Source of the DNA: CAZOVK01 sp964583165
GTDB taxonomy: Bacteria > Bacillota > Clostridia > Lachnospirales > WRAX01
Direction: 5' to 3'
NCBI GenBank assembly: GCA_964583165.1
Contig: CAZOVK010000069.1
Span: forward strand, 1 to 12,069
DNA: 12,069 nt
The position numbers and the translations under genes are program-made. This document shows positions 5,763 to 12,069 of this stretch, in pieces; positions within the stretch are counted from its first letter, which is position 1, and every line of letters starts with the position of its first letter. The notes under the pieces were generated by a model, which saw only the letters and a program-made list of their open reading frames with translations, was not told the DNA's origin and made no database searches.

Positions 5763-7172
5763 ATGGCGAAGTTTATAAATCGCAACTTTGAAAAGATGTT
5801 CAAAAACAAGCAGTACAAAATCTGGCTAATCGTTACGGGCTGTTTAAGTTTGGTCTTCGTGTATATAAAATACGCGCTCCAAAAGCCCAACGACCCGTTC
5901 TCAAAGATTCTCGAAAGAACGGAGAAACGGCTCTTAGAATCGGGGGCAAAGGAACGCATAGCCCAAGAAGCACGCGAGCAGGTAGAAAAGAAAAACGCAT
6001 TTTTTAAGAAGAACATATCCGCAGAAGCTGCCGCAAAACAGGCTGAAAAAATCGCGGCTTCTAAATGGAAAGCGCTCATAGCGCAAGAAGCGAAGGCAGA
6101 AGCGGATTTAAGCCACATCACAGCATTGACCTTTACATCTGTGTATCGCGAAATGATTGCGAACCCGCTGTTTTTATTGTTTTCACTGATAGTCAGTTTC
6201 CCAATGTACATACTTATGTTAATTTTCTCCTATCACGTATCCAAATATATCTTTGAACGCCTTGTTATGATGGTTTTCGTAATCTTCGGCGTTACTTTTA
6301 TGGTGTTCACTATTCTCTATATCTCCCCGATGGACCCAGCAACAAACATCTTGGGTCAAACGGCCACAACCGAACAAATTGAGAACTTTAACCGCATCTA
6401 CGGGCTTGACAAGGGTTATGTCGCGCGCCTGTTCGATACGTTTAAGCAACTCGTTACATTTAATATGGGTAAAACCTTCGTTGGCAACCAAGACGTTATG
6501 ACGGAAATCATGAACAAATTCCCCGTTACGCTTCAAATCGCGTTCTGGTCACTTGTCGTCAGCGTCGGCATCGCCATACCTTCGGGTATTATCTCGGCTA
6601 TTAAACAATATTCGTCGTTCGACTATATCTTCATGTTTATAGCGCTTATCGGTTTGTCTGTGCCGAACTTCTGGCTTGCGCTCATCATGATTCTCGAATT
6701 CTCGATAAGAAACCACTGGCTACCCGCCACGTTCATAGTGGGGAACTGGAAGAGTTTCATCATGCCTGCATTCGTGCTCGGCACGGGTCTGTCCGCGTCC
6801 GTGGCACGTATGACACGCTCGAGTATGTTGGAGGTCAAGAACTCCGACTACATCCTTACGGCGAAAGCGAAAGGTCTTTCTTCCTATAAAGTAGTCATGA
6901 AGCACATTCTGGGCAACGCTATGATTCCGATCGTCACCGTTATCGGTCTACAGTTCGGCGGTATGCTCGGCGGCTCGGCCGTTACTGAAAAGAGCTTTAA
7001 CATTGCCGGTCTTGGTAGCTATATCGTTGACCGCCAATTTATTCCCGATATTCCTGTTGTTCTCGCGGGCGTTGTGTATATAGCCGTTGTCATCAGTATC
7101 GCTAACCTAGCGGTTGACATCCTATACGCGTTCCTTGACCCGCGTATCAAGTCTAAGATGAAGAACTACTAA
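5763..7172 (+). CDS. Peptide/oligopeptide ABC transporter permease, DppB/OppB family, with N-terminal extension
   Basis: This is one of the two membrane subunits of a peptide-type ABC importer; 469 residues against a usual 300-340. The conserved core begins near residue 160 (KYIFERLVMMVFVIFGVTFMVFTIL, then ISPMDPA). It includes the extracytoplasmic loop (EQIENFNRIYGLDK), the EAA coupling loop around 361-390 (YILTAKAKGLSSYKVVMKHI, NAMIP) and the end FLDPRIKSK. The extra 160 residues contain a basic N-terminus, TM at about 20-38, a highly charged Ala/Glu/Lys-rich helical segment (about 45-120, likely coiled coil) and a second TM at about 133-157. By the positive-inside rule the charged segment should be outside the membrane. 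The start at 5763 is preferred to the in-frame ATG at 5757: GGGGGGAG ends at 5756, giving 6 nt to 5763 but none to 5757. Confidence 0.95.
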   Translation: MAKFINRNFEKMFKNKQYKIWLIVTGCLSLVFVYIKYALQKPNDPFSKILERTEKRLLESGAKERIAQEAREQVEKKNAFFKKNISAEAAAKQAEKIAASKWKALIAQEAKAEADLSHITALTFTSVYREMIANPLFLLFSLIVSFPMYILMLIFSYHVSKYIFERLVMMVFVIFGVTFMVFTILYISPMDPATNILGQTATTEQIENFNRIYGLDKGYVARLFDTFKQLVTFNMGKTFVGNQDVMTEIMNKFPVTLQIAFWSLVVSVGIAIPSGIISAIKQYSSFDYIFMFIALIGLSVPNFWLALIMILEFSIRNHWLPATFIVGNWKSFIMPAFVLGTGLSASVARMTRSSMLEVKNSDYILTAKAKGLSSYKVVMKHILGNAMIPIVTVIGLQFGGMLGGSAVTEKSFNIAGLGSYIVDRQFIPDIPVVLAGVVYIAVVISIANLAVDILYAFLDPRIKSKMKNY

Positions 7173-7198
7173 TATTACAGGGTAAAGGGGGCGAGGAC

Positions 7199-8725
7199 TT
7201 GGATAAAAAGGACTTTGACAAAAAATCATTCTATGAAAAGAAGCAACGCGAAAGAATGTTACACGGCAGTATAGAGTTTACGACAAGCCGTTTAGGCTGG
7301 CAGATAACGTTGGCTGCGTCGGTCATCATACTATTCTTGGCGTTTGACTTTAAGACTATGAGCGCGAACCCTTTGATTTTGGGGGTTGCGGCTGTCTACG
7401 CGCTTTGTACGGCGTTCCAGTTTCTTGTGTACCGCGCCATTATGCAGGACATGTTCCGCTTTGGCGAGATTTCAAAGAAAACACGTATGCTTGGCTTTGT
7501 GCTGATACCACTCGTGGCTACGGGTAATTTCTTCTTGTCGATTGCGGGTTTCATGCTTGTTCGCAAAGACAAGGGTATCGAATATAGCCTAAGTGTGTAT
7601 AGCCTGCTGATTACGCTATTCATCGGCGTTGTATCGTTTATCAATATCTTCAAAGAATCTGTCAGCCAATACTTCGTGTTTGGTATGATAGGTCTTGTCG
7701 CTATCGCGGCGATTAACCTAATCGTCATGTGGGCGACATGCAAATTCTGTTCGACACGTGAAGTACCGAAAGCGGCTCTGCCTTTCGCGATTCTGGCGAT
7801 TATCGCCGCCGCAATCGGTAACGCGTTTTCACTGCTTCTCGGCATTATCATGCTCGCGAAAATCTTCCATAAGAATAAGGAAGTTTCTATTGAATGGGTT
7901 GATGTGATTCGACGCCTGTTCAAGAACTACATGAGCGTGATTGGGCTGTTTTTCATCAGCTTCTTGTTGTCGATTTCGATTTACAGCTACCTCACGTTCG
8001 ATTATGATATGGCTATCGTGAACAACTACTCGGCGCTTCTTCTGCCGCCGTCTTTGATGTTCCCGTTCGGCACAGACAACTTCGGGCGTTGCCTGTTCAC
8101 GCGTATTATCTTCGGCGCGCGTATTTCACTCGTTGTCGGCTTGATTTCAACAGCGATTCCGATTATGATAGGCGGTATCCTGGGCGCTATCTCGGGCTAT
8201 TACGGCAAAACCACTGACAACGTAATCATGCGTCTGCTCGATATTCTCTACGCAGTACCCGGCATTCTCTTAGCTATCGCGATTATCGCGGCTTTCGGCG
8301 CGAATACGTTCAACTTGATTATGGCGCTCTCTATCGGCGCAATCCCGATGTATGCGCGTACAGTCCGCGCGACGGTTTTAACGCTGTCGGGGCAAGAATT
8401 CGTTGAAGCCGCCAAAGCTTGCGGCGCGAAAGACAGTTTGATAATATTTAAGCACATCATACCGAACTCACTCGCGCCCATTATCGTTCGTTCAACGCTC
8501 GGTATCGGCGGCGCGGTTCTCTCGACAAGCTCGTTGAGTTATCTGGGCTTGGGCGTTGAGCCACATATCCCCGAGTGGGGCAACATCCTGAAAGCCGGTT
8601 CTACATACCTAGAGCTTGCCCCCCATATCGCCATCTTCCCGGGGCTTGCGATTATCCTTATAGTGCTTGCGTTTAACTACTTCGGCGACGGGCTACGTGA
8701 CGCCCTTGACCCGAAGCTAAAGTAG
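7199..8725 (+). CDS. Peptide/oligopeptide ABC transporter permease, DppC/OppC family, with polytopic N-terminal extension
   Basis: This is the second membrane subunit of the importer; 508 residues against a usual 280-320. The DppC core starts about residue 233 (VDVIRRLFKNYMSVIGLFFI). Family features there are FPFGTDNFGRCLFTRIIFGARISL (289-312), MRLLDILYAVPGILLAI (344-360), the EAA loop (FVEAAKACGAKDSLIIFKHI, then PN, 401-423), SYLGLGVEPHIPEWG (447-461) and the end FGDGLRDALDPK. In the usual GTD..GRD motif the last Asp is Cys298. The N-terminal 230 residues form about five or six further hydrophobic segments (about 33-50, 57-78, 98-121, 131-151, 159-180, 192-222) with no recognised domain. The start is TTG at 7199, with AAAGGGGG 8 nt upstream; the next in-frame ATG is residue 20 and would lack this site. 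It lies 26 nt after the B subunit. Confidence 0.94.
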   Translation: MDKKDFDKKSFYEKKQRERMLHGSIEFTTSRLGWQITLAASVIILFLAFDFKTMSANPLILGVAAVYALCTAFQFLVYRAIMQDMFRFGEISKKTRMLGFVLIPLVATGNFFLSIAGFMLVRKDKGIEYSLSVYSLLITLFIGVVSFINIFKESVSQYFVFGMIGLVAIAAINLIVMWATCKFCSTREVPKAALPFAILAIIAAAIGNAFSLLLGIIMLAKIFHKNKEVSIEWVDVIRRLFKNYMSVIGLFFISFLLSISIYSYLTFDYDMAIVNNYSALLLPPSLMFPFGTDNFGRCLFTRIIFGARISLVVGLISTAIPIMIGGILGAISGYYGKTTDNVIMRLLDILYAVPGILLAIAIIAAFGANTFNLIMALSIGAIPMYARTVRATVLTLSGQEFVEAAKACGAKDSLIIFKHIIPNSLAPIIVRSTLGIGGAVLSTSSLSYLGLGVEPHIPEWGNILKAGSTYLELAPHIAIFPGLAIILIVLAFNYFGDGLRDALDPKLK

Positions 8726-8735
8726 GAGGTGTAAT

Positions 8736-9707
8736 ATGAGCGCAAAAACCATACTTGAAGTGAAGAACCTCCACGTCCACTACGTGACGGATGACGAAAC
8801 GGCGAAGGCCGTCAACGGCATTGATTTTGATATATTAGAAGGCGAAGCGTTCGGTCTTGTCGGCGAAACAGGCGCGGGCAAAACGACGACGGCGCTTGCG
8901 ATAATGCAGTTGATTCCCGACCCGCCCGGCATCATCTTAGACGGTGAAATCAACTTCAACGGCAAGAACGTAATCCTTAATACAGAAAAAGAGAATCAAG
9001 ACATGCGCGGTAACGGCATATCCATGATTTTCCAAGACCCTATGACCGCGCTGAACCCGATTATGACGGTTGGCGAACAGCTCGCCGAGGTTGTCGAAAC
9101 ACATGAGAAGCTCTCGAAAACGGAGGTTAAACAGCGCGTTATCGAATTGCTTGAAGTTGTTGGTGTGAAGCGTGACCGCTATGACGACTACCCGCATCAA
9201 TTTTCGGGTGGTATGAAACAACGTGTGGTTATCGCAATGAGCCTCCTTTGTAACCCACAACTGCTAATTGCTGACGAACCTACAACCGCGCTCGACGTGA
9301 CAATTCAAGCGCAGGTGCTAGAAATCATCGGTAACTTGCGCACGAAATACAACATGAGCATGGTGCTCATCACGCATGACCTCGGTATTGTCGCCGAAAC
9401 ATGTGATAAAGTGGCGATTATGTACGCAGGGCAAATTGTAGAAATGGGCGTTGTCCGCGAGGTTTACAAGAACCCGAAACACCCGTATACAATCGGCTTG
9501 TTCGGCTCCATACCCAAGCTGGATGTCGAAGAAACGGAACTCACGCCGATTGAGGGCGCGATTTCTAACGCCGCGGATTTGCCGACGGGTTGTTACTTCC
9601 ACCCGCGTTGCCGCCATTGCCAAGACATCTGCCGCACGACTGAACCGCCCACAAAGGGCACTGACCATAAGTATAAATGTCATTTTGACTTCGGAGGGGA
9701 GGCGTAA
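8736..9707 (+). CDS. Peptide/oligopeptide ABC transporter ATP-binding protein, DppD/OppD family
   Basis: This is one of two ATPases that drive the importer; 323 residues, normal for the family. Motifs: Walker A GETGAGKT (43-50), Q-loop Gln100 in MIFQDPMTALNP, signature FSGGMKQR (156-163), Walker B LLIADEP (176-182), and H-loop His214 in LITHDLGIVAE. The C-terminal region has the oligopeptide-transporter extension (NPKHPYTIGLFGSIP) and a cysteine cluster, C286, C292, C299 and C315. In OppD/DppD homologues this cluster can bind an iron-sulfur cluster; here there is one additional Cys at 295. The ribosome binding site AGGAGGTG overlaps the stop of the preceding permease gene, indicating tight operon coupling. 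The next gene starts 2 nt after its stop. Confidence 0.97.
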   Translation: MSAKTILEVKNLHVHYVTDDETAKAVNGIDFDILEGEAFGLVGETGAGKTTTALAIMQLIPDPPGIILDGEINFNGKNVILNTEKENQDMRGNGISMIFQDPMTALNPIMTVGEQLAEVVETHEKLSKTEVKQRVIELLEVVGVKRDRYDDYPHQFSGGMKQRVVIAMSLLCNPQLLIADEPTTALDVTIQAQVLEIIGNLRTKYNMSMVLITHDLGIVAETCDKVAIMYAGQIVEMGVVREVYKNPKHPYTIGLFGSIPKLDVEETELTPIEGAISNAADLPTGCYFHPRCRHCQDICRTTEPPTKGTDHKYKCHFDFGGEA

Positions 9708-9709
9708 AA

Positions 9710-10687
9710 ATGTCACAGGGCTTGATAGAAGTACGCAACCTAAAGAAATACTTCCCCGTTCCGGCGGGTTTCCTACACGCCGTTGATGATTTGACCTTTG
9801 CGATTAAACGCGGCGAAACACTAGGTATAGTCGGCGAATCGGGTTGCGGTAAGTCCACGCTTGGGCGCGCCGTTCTCCGCCTGCATGAACCCACGGCGGG
9901 CGAGGTTTTCTACGAGGGTTTAGACATTCTGCAATTCAATGACAGCGAAATGCGCCAGATGCGCAAGCGGTTACAGATAATCTTCCAAGACCCATACGCG
10001 AGTCTTAACCCACGTCTTACAATCGCTCAAATAATAGAAGAACCGCTGAAAATCCATAAGGTTTACGCGACAGACAATGAACGCAAGGCGCGTGTAGAGG
10101 AACTTATGGATGTGGTAGGGTTGCCGCGTCGTAGCTATAACTCCTATCCGCATGAATTTGACGGCGGTCGTCGCCAACGTGTTGTTATCGCACGCGCACT
10201 GGCGATTAACCCGTCATTCGTGGTATGCGACGAGCCTGTTTCCGCGCTTGACGTGTCGGTTCAGGCACAGATTTTGAACCTGCTCATGGGTTTGCAGAAG
10301 AGTATGGGGCTGACGTACATGTTCATATCTCATGACCTGTCTGTTGTCAAACACATATCCGACAACATAGGCGTTATGTACCTCGGTCAGATGATAGAAC
10401 TTGCGCCCAAAAACGAAATCTTCGGCGGCGCGGTTCATCCGTATACTATCGCACTGCTGTCCGCGATTCCTTCCGTAAACGTAGATAGCAAGAGCAAAAA
10501 AATCATCCTTAAAGGCGAAATCACAAGCCCGATTAACCCAAAAGTCGGTTGCCGCTTCTCGGCACGTTGCCCGTTCGCTAATGAAGAATGCACGAGCAAA
10601 AACCCCGTGTTCACAGAAGTTAGCCCCGGTCACTTCGCGGCTTGCCACCGCCACAAAGAGATTCAGGCAGGAACCTTGAAGTATTAG
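9710..10687 (+). CDS. Peptide/oligopeptide ABC transporter ATP-binding protein, DppF/OppF family
   Basis: This is the second ATPase of the importer; 325 residues. Motifs: Walker A GESGCGKST (42-50), Q-loop Gln93 in IIFQDPYASLNP, Walker B FVVCDEP (170-176), D-loop SALDVS, H-loop His208 in FISHDLSVVKH, and the OppF C-terminal region (HPYTIALLSAIP) with cysteines at 281, 287, 294 and 312. The signature reads FDGGRRQR (150-157) instead of the usual FSGGQRQR, so the Ser that contacts ATP gamma-phosphate in the partner site is Asp151. I believe similar FDGGRRQR forms exist in some Firmicutes OppF proteins, but could not check. The start ATG overlaps the end of the D gene closely (2 nt gap) and is served by GGAGGGGAGG. 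The gene ends 139 nt before the binding-protein gene. Confidence 0.97.
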   Translation: MSQGLIEVRNLKKYFPVPAGFLHAVDDLTFAIKRGETLGIVGESGCGKSTLGRAVLRLHEPTAGEVFYEGLDILQFNDSEMRQMRKRLQIIFQDPYASLNPRLTIAQIIEEPLKIHKVYATDNERKARVEELMDVVGLPRRSYNSYPHEFDGGRRQRVVIARALAINPSFVVCDEPVSALDVSVQAQILNLLMGLQKSMGLTYMFISHDLSVVKHISDNIGVMYLGQMIELAPKNEIFGGAVHPYTIALLSAIPSVNVDSKSKKIILKGEITSPINPKVGCRFSARCPFANEECTSKNPVFTEVSPGHFAACHRHKEIQAGTLKY

Positions 10688-10700
10688 TAGCCCCCGACAC

Positions 10701-10747
10701 TACCGCCTTTAGGCGGTACCAAGTACCAAAGTCGCCTTTAGGCGACT
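10701..10747 (+). repeat. Tandem hairpins with identical CGCC-TTTA-GGCG core in the gap before the binding-protein gene
   Basis: Two perfect 7-bp hairpins stand side by side: TACCGCC-TTTA-GGCGGTA (10701-10718) and AGTCGCC-TTTA-GGCGACT (10730-10747). The 12-nt core is identical; the outer three pairs differ but keep complementarity. Two weaker hairpins follow (GAACC at 10748-10752 with GGTTC at 10766-10770; CGGA at 10773-10776 with TCCG at 10782-10785). No U-tract follows, so these are not typical terminators. They could protect or process the mRNA and set different levels for ATPases and binding protein. The 139-nt gap contains no gene. Near its end a TATAAC (about 10800-10805) could be a -10 box, but without a good -35. 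Confidence 0.7.
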
Positions 10748-10826
10748 GAACCCAACATGGCTATTGGTTCTACGGACTTCTTCCGAGAGCTAAAATAGTA
10801 TAACAATTAAAAACGGGAGGAATGAA

Positions 10827-12069
10827 ATGAAGAAACTTTTAGCACAGGCCACAGCCGTTCTTCTTACCGCGGCTATGCTTGTCGGTTGCGGCAGTAGCAC
10901 TAGCGGCAACCAGAACAACAACAATCAGAACAATGCGACACCGACACCCACATCAAGTAACAGCAGCCAACCCAGCCAAGCGGCTCCGGTGCAGACAAAG
11001 CCCGAAGAAATCCGCATTTTGCTTATGTCTTCAGGTGAAAAAGATGGCAACGTCCTTCGCGACCAGCTTACAAAAGCCGGTTTTGACGTTAAACTCAACA
11101 CACAGCCGGACTACTCCAGCTTCCTTGTAGTGCTTGACTCAGGCGAGTATGACCTCGCTGTAGGCGGTTGGACGACAGTTACGGGTAACCCTGACTATGC
11201 CGTTCGCTCAATCTTCCAGACGGGTGGCGACTACAACCGTCAGCCTATCGAAGACCCCGCTATTGACGCGCTTATTGACAAAGCGGCCACAGAAACACCC
11301 GAAGAGTACGTAAAGACTTACACGGACCTTGAGAACGCGCTCGTAACAGAGAACGCTTATATCATCCCGATGTACTCCAGCCTTCGTCTTATGGCCCTCA
11401 ACAAAGAAGTCGTTGACCAACCCACAGTGCGCCACTCCAAATCCCGTTCAATGGTTTGGGAAAGAATCGAATACGTAGACAAAACACAATCCGATTCGCG
11501 CGTGCTTGTTCTCACACAGACAATGGGCAACCTCACGTCCCTTTGGCCTGTTAAGGGCAATGATGGCTCCATCAACCAGCTTAACACGAACCTCTACATA
11601 CGCCTTGTCAACCTCACGGATGAGGACGAAGTCCTTTCTGACGGTTCTCTTTCTTACAACTTCGCTATCGGCGAAGGCAACACAGAATACTACTTCGTTC
11701 TTCGTGACGACGTAAACTTTGCTAAAGTTGTTGACAAGAAGTCCGTAGACACTGGCGTTCGTGTTGGCGGTGAAGACGTTGTATTCACGCTTAATGTAGC
11801 GCGTGACAAAGCGGCTGCTCCCGACCACAGAACATACACGCTTCACAGCTCCATGGAAAAGATTGAAATCATTACTGACCTTGAAGAACTCAAGGGCAAA
11901 AAAGAATCCGGCAAAACAACTTCCGTTTTTGACGCGCTTAACGCTTCCAAAAACGGTATGCCCGGTCAGATTGCTGAACTTGTAGAAAGCAAAACCGGCG
12001 TTGACAACAAAGCCGGCAAGTATCAAGTTGTTAAAATCACAACAAACAAGCCCTTCCCGCAGGTTCTTA
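10827..12069 (+). CDS. Substrate-binding lipoprotein of the peptide importer (SBP_bac_5-like), apparently with permuted halves; 3' end beyond window
   Basis: The frame is open from ATG 10827 to the window edge (414 codons); GGGAGG lies 6 nt before the start. A signal peptide (MKKLLAQATAVLLTAAMLVGC) ends in a lipobox with Cys21, so the protein should be lipid-anchored outside the membrane. An N/Q/S/T/P-rich linker covers 22-60. Residues 62-216 look like the C-terminal part of family-5 binding proteins: IRILLMSSG, LRDQLTKAGFDVKL, FLVVLDSGEYDLAVGGW, NPDYAV, DPAIDALIDKAATE, LVTENAYIIPMY and LMALNKEVV, ending at IEYV. Residues 226-414 then look like the N-terminal part: VLVLTQTMGNL, LYIRLVNLTDEDEVL, a Y-F-V-L-R-D-D-V-N-F strand, VGGEDVVFTLNVARD, and finally YQVVKITTNKPFPQVL. 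A normal protein has these in the opposite order. The gene closes the importer operon (B-C-D-F-A) and probably delivers peptides, or another solute, to the permeases. Confidence 0.9.
   Translation, partial: MKKLLAQATAVLLTAAMLVGCGSSTSGNQNNNNQNNATPTPTSSNSSQPSQAAPVQTKPEEIRILLMSSGEKDGNVLRDQLTKAGFDVKLNTQPDYSSFLVVLDSGEYDLAVGGWTTVTGNPDYAVRSIFQTGGDYNRQPIEDPAIDALIDKAATETPEEYVKTYTDLENALVTENAYIIPMYSSLRLMALNKEVVDQPTVRHSKSRSMVWERIEYVDKTQSDSRVLVLTQTMGNLTSLWPVKGNDGSINQLNTNLYIRLVNLTDEDEVLSDGSLSYNFAIGEGNTEYYFVLRDDVNFAKVVDKKSVDTGVRVGGEDVVFTLNVARDKAAAPDHRTYTLHSSMEKIEIITDLEELKGKKESGKTTSVFDALNASKNGMPGQIAELVESKTGVDNKAGKYQVVKITTNKPFPQVL

Noticed and set aside
7396..7923. 175-codon open frame on the minus strand
   Set aside because: It is antisense to the N-terminal extension of the DppC-type permease. 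The + frame is continuous with the conserved core, so the antisense frame is a shadow.
10701..10747. CRISPR-like or transposon-end repeat in the intergenic hairpins
   Set aside because: There are only two copies with a short 12-nt core and each is itself a hairpin. No regular repeat-spacer array, no target-site duplication and no transposase gene is seen.
11448..12026. 192-codon open frame on the minus strand at the right end
   Set aside because: It lies entirely antisense to the binding-protein gene. That gene has a ribosome binding site, lipoprotein signal and recognisable family motifs through the same region. The antisense frame has no ribosome binding site seen and no family resemblance.
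1..12069. tRNA, rRNA, prophage, insertion sequence or defence genes
   Set aside because: Intergenic spaces were scanned by eye and contain no cloverleaf-like arms or CCA ends. No integrase, transposase or phage-type protein is among the translated genes.

Overview
The window most resembles a mid-GC Gram-positive (Firmicutes/Clostridia-like) chromosome. Most genes have strong purine-rich ribosome binding sites (GGAGG, GAGGTG). Two genes start at TTG behind a good Shine-Dalgarno site. The binding protein has a short lipoprotein signal with a long N/Q/S/T linker, and the promoters are SigA-like (one is a perfect TTGACA-17 bp-TAATAT). No rRNA or marker gene is present, so this placement is an inference. 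The gene fragment at the left edge looks like an exonuclease VII small subunit of a somewhat unusual type.

Layout. (a) 1-318: the tail of a probable xseB and a 41-residue membrane mini-ORF on the + strand, closed by a bidirectional terminator. (b) 318-1798, minus strand: a class I aminotransferase followed by a stand-alone FeoA-domain protein that ends at the same terminator. (c) 1799-1972: a divergent regulatory region. (d) 1973-2833, plus strand: the ribosome-assembly GTPase EngB and a single-domain PspC protein, followed by a long GNRA-capped hairpin. (e) 2897-5594, minus strand: a NatA/NatB-like ABC exporter (ATPase, then permease) and an unrecognised 138-residue protein. (f) 5595-5762: a divergent intergenic region with a consensus promoter that carries a dyad inside it. 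(g) 5763-12069, plus strand: a five-gene Dpp/Opp-type peptide ABC importer (permease B, permease C, ATPase D, ATPase F, substrate-binding lipoprotein). The binding protein runs off the right edge.

The importer is the most interesting part. Both permeases carry large N-terminal additions before the normal family core: a membrane-anchored charged helical segment in the B subunit, and a polytopic stretch of about 230 residues in the C subunit. The substrate-binding protein appears to be rearranged. After its lipoprotein signal it starts with sequence resembling the C-terminal part of family-5 binding proteins, and only then continues with sequence resembling the normal N-terminal part. This is what a circular permutation, or a fusion of a truncated copy with a second copy, would look like. 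Genes D and F look conventional apart from an Asp in the signature motif of F. A set of hairpins with a repeated core separates the ATPase genes from the binding-protein gene.
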